From: Oidiodendron maius Zn
Taxonomy: Eukaryota > Ascomycota > Leotiomycetes > Myxotrichaceae
Reading direction: 5' to 3'
DNA: 64,000 bases
Assembly: GCA_000827325.1 (NCBI GenBank)
Contig: KN832888.1
Span: forward strand, 472,069-536,068
The first letter of the stretch is position 1. Every line of letters begins with the position of its first letter. Below, piece after piece: positions 22,609 through 33,654 of this stretch. Both the position numbers and the translations under genes were made by a program. The notes beneath the pieces were generated by a model. The model was not told the origin of the DNA. It did not search any database and saw nothing but the letters and a program-made list of their open reading frames with translations.

Positions 22609-24142
22609 CTACTTGAAGACCTTGCCATCAGCCCAGGCGTATTCCTTTCCACCGACAGTGATTGGCTTCTCCCAGGTCCACTGCAATTCGACAAGGTCCT
22701 TATCCTCGGCCTTGGTGTGGTCGAGTTTGGTGAACTCATAGCTCTCATAGTCTGGTGCAACGTCGAACGCTGCAGGCGCTTCCTGACCACGGATGACGAA
22801 AGCACCCTGAATGACAGAGTCATTTGCGACACCGTAAACGGAAGCACATCCGAAGATATATTTGCGAGAAGCTTCGAGGCGAGCGAAGAAGCCGCCGATC
22901 AAGTTGGAGGTCATGAAAACTTGGGTGAGCTCATCATTGTATTTGTAGTCCAACTTCCAGAGTGAGTACTCCGCGGGATTGTAGTTCTGCCAGAACCACT
23001 TGAGCGCGTCGGGAGTATCATTGTTAGAGTACTGTCGCTTCCACTCGTCGAGAGGCAAGGTAGCCTTGGGCAGTGCATCGAGAGGGTGCTTGGCTTTTGG
23101 CGCAGCTGGAGCCTCTTCTTCCTCATCATCCTCGACCGCTTTGGCCTTTGGCTTGGGAGCGGCTGCCTCTTTCTTTGGCTGCTCAGGCTTCTTGGGTGGC
23201 TGGTTCTTGAGGCCCTCGTCTAGGAAGACAAGGGGGTCGACAACGGCAGAGTAAATGGGCTGGTTGTAGACAGTCTCATACCACCGGGTAACGTTGGGGT
23301 TAGCAGCACGCCACTCCTTGCCGAAGACGTACTGGAATCCGCGAGAGATGATGCCAGCCGAGTAAAGATCAGCAAGAGTGATGCGCTCGCCAGCCAGGTA
23401 GGTGTTGTTCAGGAGGTGCTGCTCAAGGACATCAACAGTCTTTTGAGCGGTCTTGGCGGAATCCTCGACGCTCTTCTTGTTGTAGGGGTCTCGGCCAATG
23501 AGTGGGCGGAACCAACCACCGAGGGCTGGCATCACTTCAGAGTTGAAGAATGACATCCATTTCAAGATTGTAGCATAACTAAGATGTGATTAGCTGAGGG
23601 TGATCAGTTGGGTAAGTCGATGCTTACTCTTGCTTGGTCTTGCCGAGGAGGGTAGTCTTCTCGTTCTGGGAGGTGACTGTTTGCCTTGTCAGTTGAGCTC
23701 GACAAGCATAACAAATGGCTGCATAAAGTATATGGGTAATGGGCTCAGAGTTTAATTAAAAAATCAACAAGGGTGATTAAGACAGGGATAACTGAATAAA
23801 TAGTTTCATCAAGGCAGTGGTTGTCACAAACACAATGGATATTGACGTACTGTAGATTGCGATGGCAATCGCCTCGTGAAGAGTATAACCATCAGCGCCA
23901 ACAAAGGTTGGAATCTTTCCTAACTTATTGATTTTGAAGTAGTCAGGAGAGATACCCTTTACGGGGTCAGTATCAACGATCTCAAGCTCGATGTTGTTGG
24001 CCTTGGCAACTGCTTTGATCGCAGTCGAGCGCGGGTTTTTCTATGGGAGGACGTTAGATATTTGAAGGCAATTTGGAGAAAGTGCATAACTGGCAGTTAG
24101 GTGACATACCTCGCATGTGTAGAGCTTTCCGAAAGGCGCCAT
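22609..24142 (-). CDS. Translation elongation factor 1 gamma
   Basis: Exons in coding order: 24142-24110, 24040-23851, 23676-23628, 23578-22609; 413 residues, the usual fungal length. The N-terminal half is the GST-like domain (MAPFGKLYTCE, KIPTFVGADGYTLHEAIAI, LAGERITLADLYSAGI). A Lys/Glu/Pro-rich linker (residues about 215-255) leads to the EF1G domain with LDEWKRQYSNNDTPDALKWF, SYEFTKLD and a terminal WADGKVFK. The protein scaffolds the eEF1B nucleotide exchange complex. The first exon codes for only 11 residues and intron 2 is 174 nt, long for this window. It shares a 231 bp divergent promoter with the mitochondrial S9 gene. Confidence 0.95.
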
Positions 24143-24373
24143 GGTCGCTATTTTATCTCTTGTATGGTGACTTGAAGAGGTGATGTTCGAGATTGTATCA
24201 AAAAGATTTGGAGGGGCTTTTCTGTGTGCTATTTCACGAATTACAAACTAATACAAAATGGTACTAGTGTTGGTCACGTGATTACTCGGGAAGAACTGGA
24301 CGCGAAGTCGAAGAAGCTTCAGAGATATTGGCTTTCAAAGCGACAACATAACTGGCTGGGCCACATCTTCACC
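24143..24373. promoter_or_regulatory. Divergent promoter with E-box between eEF1G and mitochondrial S9
   Basis: 231 bp separate the two start codons. It contains one TCACGTGATTA (24274-24284), a bHLH/Cbf1-type E-box; the same 11-mer recurs in Epl1 intron 1. Both flanking genes serve translation, so coordinate control is plausible but inferred. Confidence 0.45.
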
Positions 24374-25423
24374 ATGAAGGTAGCTTGGGTTTCCCACGGC
24401 CTTAGAGATGGCCTCCGTTATGCTTCTTCCTCTCTACCAATTGGCTCGAGGACAGGCCTGCGACGACAGACCATAGCCAAATCCCTAAAGCAACTCTCAA
24501 CCTCATCCGGATTACGCGGAGGCATTGCTGCCCCCGAGGTCGACTTTGGAAATCCACGAGGACAGGAAGGCGGGGAGAAATTGAAGCCAGAGTTGATAAT
24601 GAGACTGGTTCCCGAATCGCCATCATATTTCACGGCGCAGCCTCGATTTACGGACAACCTGCTTCAGTTAGAACACCTCCTCCAGAGATATTCTTCCCTA
24701 CCCCAAGTACAACCAGGCGAGGCTCCTCGAATAGCGTGGCGAAATCTTCTTGAATACAGGAATGCCGTTGGAGAGGCCGTCAAGGCGTCAAAATACCACA
24801 TGATCATCAACATTCTTAATCGGCTAAACCAAATCCACCCTTCTGTCATGCCGGCAGAAGTCACCGAGGCAATGAATCAATATAAGAGAGTCATCAACCC
24901 ACTCCAGAATTTCCAAAAGCCTACCTTTGTGGACCAGAACGGGAAGGCCCTCGGAGTAGGACGACGGAAGTCATCGACAGCAAGAGCGTGGGTAATAGAA
25001 GGTACAGGAGAGGTCCTGATCAATGGCAAGACCCTTGCGGAGATGTTTGGGCGAATTCATGACAGGGAGAGCGCTATTTGGGCGCTGAAGGCCACAGAGA
25101 GAATCGACAAATACAATGTGTGGGCACTGGTTAGCGGGGGAGGGACTACGGGGCAAGCGGAGGCTTTAACATTGGCTGTAGCTAAGGCCTTACTTGCTCA
25201 TGAGCCGGCACTGAAGCCCGCACTGCGGAGAGGTAAGATACGCGTTCCCGCCCTGTTAGAGAATCTTACGATGTTCTTAACGCCTCCCCTTTGACTGAAC
25301 CAAGAACGGCACTAACATGCATCGATCATAGCCGGCTGCATTACGCGAGATATGAGAAAGGTGGAAAGGAAGAAGCCTGGCCATGTCAAAGCTAGAAAGA
25401 TGCCAGGCTGGGTTAAGAGATAG
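24374..25423 (+). CDS. Mitochondrial small ribosomal subunit protein S9 (uS9m)
   Basis: Exons 24374-25232 and 25332-25423 give 316 residues. The first 45 residues are Arg/Ser-rich with few acids ([20 protein letters not shown]), a good mitochondrial presequence. A fungal-specific helical region follows ([20 protein letters not shown]), then the S9 core: [54 protein letters not shown]. The short second exon supplies the essential basic tail [18 protein letters not shown], ending WVKR. Without the splice the protein would end in unrelated sequence. The homologous bacterial tail contacts tRNA in the P site. Confidence 0.94.
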
Positions 25424-26578
25424 ACTCTACCTATGATGTATGTAGTATTGTACGAAAATCGGCGCACAGGTGGACATGGAAATAAACGCATGAACGGGAT
25501 GTAATCCGCCTTTTTGCCACCTGCCTATTTAGCACTGTCAGATATATAAACGCGCATAGCATAGCCGTGATGTAGCAAAAGCGTGCAAAGCGATACTACC
25601 TTCTTACCCCCCCTTCGCAAGTCAGCCACACAAAGCAAAATACCTTGTCCCCAGATTTCAAATCATTGTAATCAACCGTCCTTCCCCCCATCCCATATTC
25701 TCAACTTTGTCTTGCGGATTGATATCCCCGAAGCGCCCGGCGAACCAAACCCCAGCCATATAGTAAACGCCCCGGGACCGAGTGAACTGCGATCAGACCC
25801 AATACTATCTACCCGGGGTACCAGGCGCGGTTTGCGAGGGCCATGTCTCTGCAGCCTCGTTACCAGTAACCGGGGCATGAGCGGCCCAAGTCCATGGTCT
25901 CAGGAATCCCGGCGTCTGCACCTCTGGCCGCCTCACGGTTCAGGGGGCGGGCCTCAGGTCTGACGTATCACACCAATGATGTCCTTCCGCCTCGTTCTTT
26001 CGTATCCTCGTCCTGTCATCTTGCGCTCCGATCGGAAAATTCTAACCCAGTGCTCACGTTCTCCGATTCCCAAGGCGCATTAATCCTAGGCGGTATATTA
26101 CTGTACCATTCGGGCACAAGATCAAGATACTACTCTATAATTGCTTGTTTCCTAGTGTACGGCCGAAACTATCTCGTATCGGGGGCAGGGCTGCTGGGCC
26201 GTTCATTATACCTCCCTTACCGATATATCACCTGCTTGAGTCAGCGACTTCTTCGATTCCTTGATTTCTTGATTGATATTTACTTTTTTATAAAGCTATT
26301 ATACGGAGACTCTTGAATTAGAAAAATACGGTGCTTGTGAAAGCGTATCCTTGTATACCCCTCTGAACAGGAATGCCCGTCACTCCCTGTAAATGCCATA
26401 TGCAAGCCGCCCCAACACCTGTTGTAAGCCCTCTCTCCCAAACGGCCATCCCGTAAAGGCGAAAGTATAAACGATATGTAAAAAAAAAATGAAGCGCTAA
26501 AGCGAGCAGGATCGTGTTCTGTACAGGGTATATGCTAATCAAACAGTATTGAAGAAAAGAGAGAAGCTAGGGGGATTT
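25424..26578. other. 1.15 kb convergent intergenic
   Basis: No gene recognised. Only short frames with unlikely composition; it holds pyrimidine-rich and AT-rich patches and presumably both 3' UTRs. Confidence 0.55.
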
Positions 26579-27804
26579 TCAGGGCGGAGCTCGTCCAGGA
26601 GCTGGATCGCCGAGCACACTGCCTTGACTAATCCCTTCTATTGATTCTTGGATGTTCAGACACTCCTCAAGCACTGTGAAACCGAATTAACGTCAAACCA
26701 TCTAAGGAATTCAATGGGCAAAGTTTACCAGTTGTGATGTCGTTTTCTGCAACGCCGTACTGGTAGTCAACCAAACCGTGTTTTGCAATACCGTCGCACA
26801 GTCCATGAAGGTCGTTGACCATTTTCTTGATGCGTTCTTGTGTCATCAAACTGTGCGGGAGGCGTATCCGCTGCCCAGACTCCAACATATCCTTCTGCTT
26901 TTGGGCGATGCTAAGCCAGGCCGCATTGAACTGGTCCCATAGTTGGATGCGCTCCGAATGGAGAGCGGCATCGTCTACGTGGAGACCTTCATCAGAGAAA
27001 ATATTAGCGCGTAAAGTCAAACAAAGAGGCTGGACACTCACCGAGATCCTCAACGTGCCCCAAAAGCCACTCCGTCGCTCCCAAGAGTGATTGGCTTGCC
27101 TCGGAAAGACGACCGTTTATGATGTTTTGAAACGTTTCTCTCAGCGTCGTTTGATAGAGGGCGTATTCCGAATTAACCTCTGCAGTGGCAGGCTGAAGAC
27201 CCTCCTGTTCCATTGCTTCTGAGCCAGACTGCGGCACCCCTCCCAGAGTCAAGTTGCTCGGAAATCCTTGCTGAAGATTTCGGCTTGCTGGGCTTTGCTG
27301 TGAGTACATGCTGGTACTCGAGGATATGTGATGCTGTAGTCCTGAAGCGCCTGAAGCGCTGGACGGTTCATTTTGAAAAAAGGCACCTGGAACTTCGGGT
27401 AGCATTTGCATGCCACTAGACTGCCGCGCTTGAAATTGTTGAGCCGAGTCATAAACAGCACTCTGCGTTGCCTGCTGGGAGGCATTGTACATCAGATCTG
27501 GGTTGTAGCTGCTAAAGCCTGCTTGTTGGCGTTGGTCTTGCGGATAGCCAGATTGGAATTGCTGAGGTGTTGTTGGCAGTCCGGCAGGAAAGGATGAAGT
27601 TGATTCTTGGTAATACCCTGCATAGGCAGCTGTGCCTCCGGAAACTCTTGTACTAGATGGTGAAGTTATAGCGGGTACAGGATGAAATCTTTCTGAAGAT
27701 GACACTGGAAACTCCCGACCCTGCCCGCGGCTTTCTTTAGATGTTGATCCCTGTGCTGGATAAGGCGCCTCGTCTCGCCGCCTTCGGCGACTATTGTCGT
27801 CCAT
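26579..27804 (-). CDS. Conserved-looking fungal protein of unknown function
   Basis: Exons in coding order: 27804-27042, 26986-26729, 26673-26579; 371 residues. I do not recognise the family. The start MDDNSRRRRRDEAPYP is basic; residues about 20-210 are rich in Gln, Ser, Pro, Tyr and Gly (QQFQSGYPQDQRQQAGFSSY) and look disordered, like transcription or RNA-granule proteins. From about residue 215 a compact helical domain follows: SEYALYQTTLRETFQNIING, WLLGHVEDLGLHVDDAALH, LWDQFNAAWLSIAQKQKDML, LPHSLMTQERIKKMVNDLHG and VLEECLNIQESIEGI. Both introns have clean GT-AG ends and fall in the helical domain, which supports a real gene. There is no signal peptide or membrane segment. A nuclear role is only a guess from composition. 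Confidence 0.75.
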
Positions 27805-30800
27805 GCCCGGCCTCGCCTGTGTTGGTGCAGTCTACACCTTCCGGCCGGCAAAGACTTGGCACGTGGGTGCAAAAGTGCCACTTTGTATCTTCTACCTTCC
27901 AGTGTGCAGTTCAAGCGCAGCGATTCCCCATAGCATGTACCACTGGGTTGGTGTATATTAATTTCAGCGGCTTGGGGTCTTAATGTCGTTAACCTATCAT
28001 GTTAAGTTAATAATGTACAACAAAACAGACCAGCAGAGTGAAGCTGTGTACCTGGGGATATCTTCAACTAGAATAAAAGTACGATAGACCTTGAGGAAGA
28101 AATGTGTGACGTTGTAGGTAACTTTTATTGACGTGCAAGGCTGACGAGACTGGGACCAGGTCAGGGTGTTGGATTTCACTATAGACAGGGATGGAAGCCT
28201 CGAGACCCAACTGCTCCAGGGATATCAAGGAGGCTTGAGTCCAAGGCGCCTCCTACAATGATTTCGGAGTTGTAAGCCCAACCATGGACGCTGGTAGAAG
28301 CGTGATAACGTTGATATCGCCTGGAGTCAGGGACTCCCGAGCATTCCCTGTCTCTGCCTCTTGTTGGCGTCTGCGTCTGCAAGCCAAGAAGTACTTCTAG
28401 AGAAGCATAGATGATCCAGCTGGATTTCGGGGTGATCCGAAGCTTGGAATGGCGGTCCTCCAGAGCAAAGAGACCGAGGGGCTGATGCTCTCGAGAATCG
28501 GACGGCGGTGGCATGAATATAAACACTTTCCAGACCGGGGGGGCGCCAGTCATGGGCGCCTCAGGAAAAAGTAGCCGAATGAGGAGAGACAAGAGGGACG
28601 AAAGATGAGGTGCATTTAGAATCGGGGCCGGGGCAGGACGCAAGGTGAGGTGGGCGATCTCTCAGACGTCACGCCTCTGGAACTGAAACTTCTACCCAGT
28701 GGTTTCAGTGGCGGGCAGATCGCACAGATAATAGAGCCAGGCGTGTGGGGGGAGAAGGCATGATAGAAGAAGGCGCCGTGGAGGAGCCCAGACAAGGTTA
28801 TAAGCAAAGTACCGTGGGTGGTGAGGGAGGTGGGAGGCAGGTAAAGGTCCCTTCCAGGAACCAGGTGGCCGTAGCAAGCAAGCCTTACAACCTCTCCCCA
28901 AAAAGCCCTTCCCTACCATGCTGAGCCCACTCCAGGGCCATGACAAGACAGCGTAGGGATGGCCCAGTGAGGCCTCGTTGGCTCTAGCCCCTCCATCCCT
29001 CACAGACGGCTTTTGCTTGGGCCCACGACCAGCGGGCTGGCTCTGAAGGACGAACGAAAAGGCAGGCGTGAGCCAATTGCAGCAGCTACTGCCAGGGACG
29101 GCATCCGTGATCATCCCCGCTATCAGGACGGGCCATGGCTTTTGCACTGCTATAGTGCCGTATGGGCATCTAGTGCTGGGGGGCTTCCAAGAAGGGTGAT
29201 CGAATGCCCGAAGACCGACGATCCGATCGCTGCATGGTGCGAGCAAGGCAAGGCGAGAGAGATCCTTGGGACGGGAGATGTGAGCGGCCGGAGCAGATAC
29301 GCTTCCCTCTTCGCAGATGATCAGCATTGGACAATGATGCCGTGCCCAGGTCTCATCGGTGGGGGGATGGGCATACCAACTTTGATCTGACCAGGCCCAG
29401 GGTCTGAGAAGCGTCGTCCTGCACCCACCATGGAGTACCGGCGCGCGCCCCCATGGCCTGCAGCGCCTACTGCACAGCACCGTACAGCTTTGGCTGAGAG
29501 ATCCCTTCAGCTCCTCTGACGACGATGGCATGTATGTCCATGGCGCATCACGATGTCTTCTACGGCGCACACCGCCCACAATTCCACAGCCTTCGAGGCT
29601 TCCCCCGCGCGTGGCTTGTCCCAGGCAGGATTACGGATCACGGAGACACAGCATCATAAGGTCATACTTGCATTACCTGCTTCCCTGGTCGGTGCAAGGA
29701 GGGATCTGCGCAGGCCAACGACCCCTTGAGGGCTACTCAACCTCGGTTCTCCCGTCACTCCTCGATTCGCTGTGGTGCTCCAATGGCGAGAGCCTCACGA
29801 TTTCCGGGGGTTTTCGCGCTCTCGTACACTGGATCTTCTTTCGGAATGCGTAGGAAAGGGAGATCGGACCACCCCGAGACAAGCGCCATGACCTCTACGG
29901 GCGGTACTTCAGCAGAAGAGCGCCTAAGGTCCTGTTCCTAGATCCTGTGCCTAGATCCTGTGGGGCTTGGTTGGGCACTGCACTGTCTTCTGAGAACAAT
30001 GCTCTGCTGTGGGATGAGGAGAGGGCGCTACCGACACGACGACCACGGCCCATGGCGCTAAGAGCACTATAGATCCGACGATGCGAGAGAAGCGCTCCAA
30101 ACGGAAAGGAGAGAGCGTGTCTGGAGATGAAAAGAAAGAGCGCTAGCTGCGTTGGGAAGCTTGCCAGCCGCTAGGGAGAGATCCAAATCTCCACTGATCC
30201 CATCTCAGCTGAACCGCCGGAACGATGGGCGATAGTAGTGACGTCGCCACCTGAGGCGCCGACACCTCTCCTCTCCCCCATGTCGTACGGGTACCTTGCG
30301 TCCCCGTATCACTCAGCTGCTAGGCAGTGAGTCTGCAATACCAGAGACCACAACCAGAACCAGCCAAGGCGTGGTCGCCCTAGGAGACTTAGTCGTAGTG
30401 AGGTCAGTTACACACGCGGCTTGGGCTTACGCGTGTCCCAGATGGCCCTTATTTATCGCTAGGGCCGAGGAAATAATGAGAGACAGGGCAACTGTGGCTA
30501 GGTATGATTCTAGTCTAGGTCGGGTTGCAAGCATTTGATTCCCACTCTCTACGTCTGCTCTGGAATTGAAACTAACCCCAGGGTACCATGCTGAGGATGC
30601 TGCCCAACACCATGCCCAACCCACAAGTGCTACGACGTCCACGCCCACGAATGTAGGTACAAAACAAACATACGTCAAGCAGTACTCCATGCGATCAAGA
30701 AAGAACGCCATGCTATTTCTGCGTGCTGATATCTGATGCCGGTGGATAGCCCCTTAGCCCTTATCCTTTATCGCCTGCGCCATTTCCCTTTTGTGGAATG

Positions 30801-30871
30801 CTCTCGCTGCTTTGATCTGAACCACCACACTGACGCCGCCTATGGCTCTCTGATCATTGCGAAGTGCAGGT
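27805..30871. other. 3 kb GC-rich interval without a recognisable gene
   Basis: Between about 28,180 and 30,300 the sequence is GC- and CpG-richer than the flanks and shows no RIP-like signature. It contains chance-like open frames (up to 295 codons at 28692-29579 on the minus strand, Trp/Cys/Pro-rich) that match no family and have no coherent splice structure. It could be a long promoter and leader of the minus-strand gene ending at 27804, a non-coding transcript, or an unrecognised lineage-specific gene. Confidence 0.4.
29930..29962. repeat. Short tandem repeat, 13-bp unit
   Basis: Two copies of TCCTGTKCCTAGA and the start of a third, inside the gene-free interval. Too short for a function call. 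Confidence 0.7.
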
Positions 30872-31614
30872 CTAGAACTGATCTGTAATAAGTTTAGCCC
30901 ATATACTCGCCATAGGCTCTTCAGTCGCAAAAGCTTACCCAATGTCATGCTCATGCTGACATCAGTATTCTCAACCATCTTAGTAAACTCTTCAAAACTG
31001 ATCTTGCCATCGCGATCCAAATCTGCCTCCATAATCGTCTTGTCTACGATCTGCTGCAGCTGTTGGTCTTTCAAGTTGCTTCCCACCATCATCTTCAGCA
31101 CGATAAACAGCTCCCCATTACTAATATATCCATCGCGGTCGATGTCGTAGACCTTAAATGCGAATTGTAACTTCTGCTCCTTATTTCCCTTGCTGGAGAA
31201 AGCGCTGAGGCCGGACACGAACTCTTGGAAATCGACATCGCCGCCACCGTCTTCGTCGAAGATTGCTATCAACCTACACGCTCCGTCAGTGGAGATCATG
31301 CACGGAAGGTGGCAGTGCTCACCTGGTTGCGAGCGGATTGGATGAGATCTGGGGAAGGCTAAGGAACTCTTCACGCTCGATGGTACCCGAATTATCCTAG
31401 ACTGCGTTAGTCTCCTGATACTGTATATGCCGTCCAGGGCGTGAGCGTATACCTTATCCAACTTCATGAATCGCTTTCGTAAACGATCAACTTCATCTCG
31501 ATCGACTGTGGTATTTGTCAGTCATGTCCTGTCGTAAAAGCCGGCGACGGAATACGCCATACAGTTCGATCCCTGGACGATATTCTCTAACACTGCGCTG
31601 CTCGTATTACCCAT
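30872..31614 (-). CDS. cnb1: Calcineurin regulatory subunit B
   Basis: Exons in coding order: 31614-31563, 31505-31453, 31396-31323, 31273-30939, 30882-30872; 174 residues, the normal length. It binds and activates the calcineurin catalytic subunit in response to Ca2+. [14 protein letters not shown] is an N-myristoylation signal. Four EF-hands are visible: [39 protein letters not shown] and [13 protein letters not shown]. The final exon is only 11 nt and supplies the end of SMTLDQF plus the stop; reading through the preceding intron would give a spurious long tail. Confidence 0.95.
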
Positions 31615-33654
31615 CTTGGACTGTTGTAGCGCGCGGGGTCTGGATGGGGTAACGAGGGGCCTTGCGATGTTGGAGTGCGAAGGCGATTTCAATACCGCGT
31701 GCACGGACTTGGAGCTAGTCCAGTTCCGGCGTTTGTCTGGCTGGGCTCGCATCTTGAACTCTCGAAGCAACAAAAACCTCCGTCTCGTCGAGACATTGCA
31801 CACAAATAAATCACGAATATTTGCCATCGAGCAGCAGTTACGTCACGCTGCTTATTTTGCATACACCACGTTTTTGGACAAGGGGTCAGAATATGTAGTA
31901 GCGAAACACCTGCGACTCCAATTAGAGCGGATAGTTCATGAGACATCCGGACCGTACAGCCGGGACCTCAGCTGTCAAGGCTACGTGCGATAGGGTTTAT
32001 TGGACTTGGTCGACTGACCTTCCCTACGAGGGATGGAATTGGTCTTACTGCCGACATCATCCATCGGGATATTTCTGAGACCACCTTCAGCGCCTCAGGG
32101 ATCACCAAAACTTAGTGGGCTGCTTAGAATCTTTCTCATCTGGCTATTCCCGGGAGATAGTCGGTAATGGAACTCTATTCCAAATTATCGGTATGGGATC
32201 ATCAGACCCTGACATCTGAGTGCACTGGCTCTTCATACCTGATGAGCTTAAATCCCAGTTGCAACCCCTGTGGTATGTCACCTTGCTAGCCGGTACTTTC
32301 TCTTCCCTCAAAATACTGCACAGCAAATTTACCATTTTGATATTTGCTGATTCCAAATTCCAAGGCCACCTGATTGCGATTTACATCCTACTTGTGTATT
32401 AACCTGCGTAGTAGAAGAGTCGTGTTTGTAGATCCCTGACCGGAACATCAACCGAGCTTCCGAGGATTAATTCGAATAATGGTGCTGCAAGTGCGGGCTG
32501 TAGTAAATTTTTAGTACGAAGTGCGTATTGCCTCATCTATTCGGTGAAAATGCAAACACTCTAATGACAACAAATCACTATGTATACTGGATCTATACTG
32601 ATCTGGTTGCCTAAACCTACTTTTGTCACGACAAGCTCCCATACTCGAGGATGACTAGTTAACCTACATAACGTAAAGTACCACGACCTTTCCATAGTGG
32701 AAGCTGCAAGTGCAGCTGAAAAGTATACGATGACCACTATAGGGCGCAAATCGACGGTCCCACTAGTTGGCCTTGCTCATGTCGTCACCATTTTAGAAGA
32801 GTACCTCTGACTAGCAGTATTCTGGATAATCAGACTCATGAATAAATTTTAATTAAGTTATTAATAAGTTTTTTCTCCCAATGGGCCTTTCATCGTAAAC
32901 TTTAATGTTCTCTAAGTGGTATTACCTATTGCCCCAATGACCAGGACAAGGACTGATGTCATGGGACAAAGTGAGAGGAACATGATATATCTTCTTCAGG
33001 AAACGTCTTTACTTATAAATTAATCCATTTTAGTTTCGCTCCATTTGTGGCCCGAGAAAAGGTAATTGCGGAACCCGCTTAAGACGGAGCGTTGAGTCGC
33101 AAGTGTCATCTGGTGTAGGTACGTAGAAAGCGGGCGGGGTGGAGCGGCGTCGCAGAGAGGCAGGGCATTCTCTCTGCCCAATGTAGAGATATGTAAAATG
33201 GTAGAGAAGCAAGGTCAGACTTACCATTTGAAATGGAATGGGCCGTGGTATTAGCATGAGATAGAAGCCCACAGCCGTGTTGAGGTTGTCAAAGTGAAGT
33301 AAGGTTAGGCAGTGCTACTCGGCATATACCCCTATTCACTGGATACGAGTCGTGCACGGGCCTTTTTTATATGGCAAGCCCGCTACCGCTTCCAGATCTG
33401 GCCAGTGAGGTCACTTTGGGTAAGTGCCACGGTCGCAAAACACAGAACACGCAAATTTTCAAGCGATTATCGCAACGACACACGTCGGGCAAAGCCAACT
33501 TCATCCATCAAAACAACAACCATAACATCACTTTTCCCTCTCAAAATGTCGTATTCCATCTAACCATGGTCGGCATTTTACAGCGCACGAATTTTTTCGC
33601 GCCGATCTTGCGGAAATTCGCCGAGATCTCGTCGTCGCACATCAATCTGTCATC
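31615..33654. other. 2 kb divergent intergenic, cnb1 to epl1
   Basis: No gene recognised. Short frames only. It contains a repeated GCTGCAAGTGC (32484-32494 and 32703-32713), the second copy forming a 7-bp perfect hairpin (32702-32717), plus AT-rich patches near 32,840-32,880. It probably holds two separate promoters and perhaps decayed repeat material. Confidence 0.5.

Noticed and set aside
28692-29579. 295-codon open frame on the minus strand
   Set aside because: Trp/Cys/Pro-rich low-plausibility composition, no domain or splice structure; long frames are expected in GC-rich sequence.
30754-31467. Long minus-strand frame covering calcineurin B and extra N- and C-terminal sequence
   Set aside because: It reads through introns at both ends; the spliced model restores the exact family termini.
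31616-31993. 125-codon plus-strand frame in the cnb1/epl1 spacer
   Set aside because: It starts at the calcineurin B start region on the opposite strand and has no family-like sequence.
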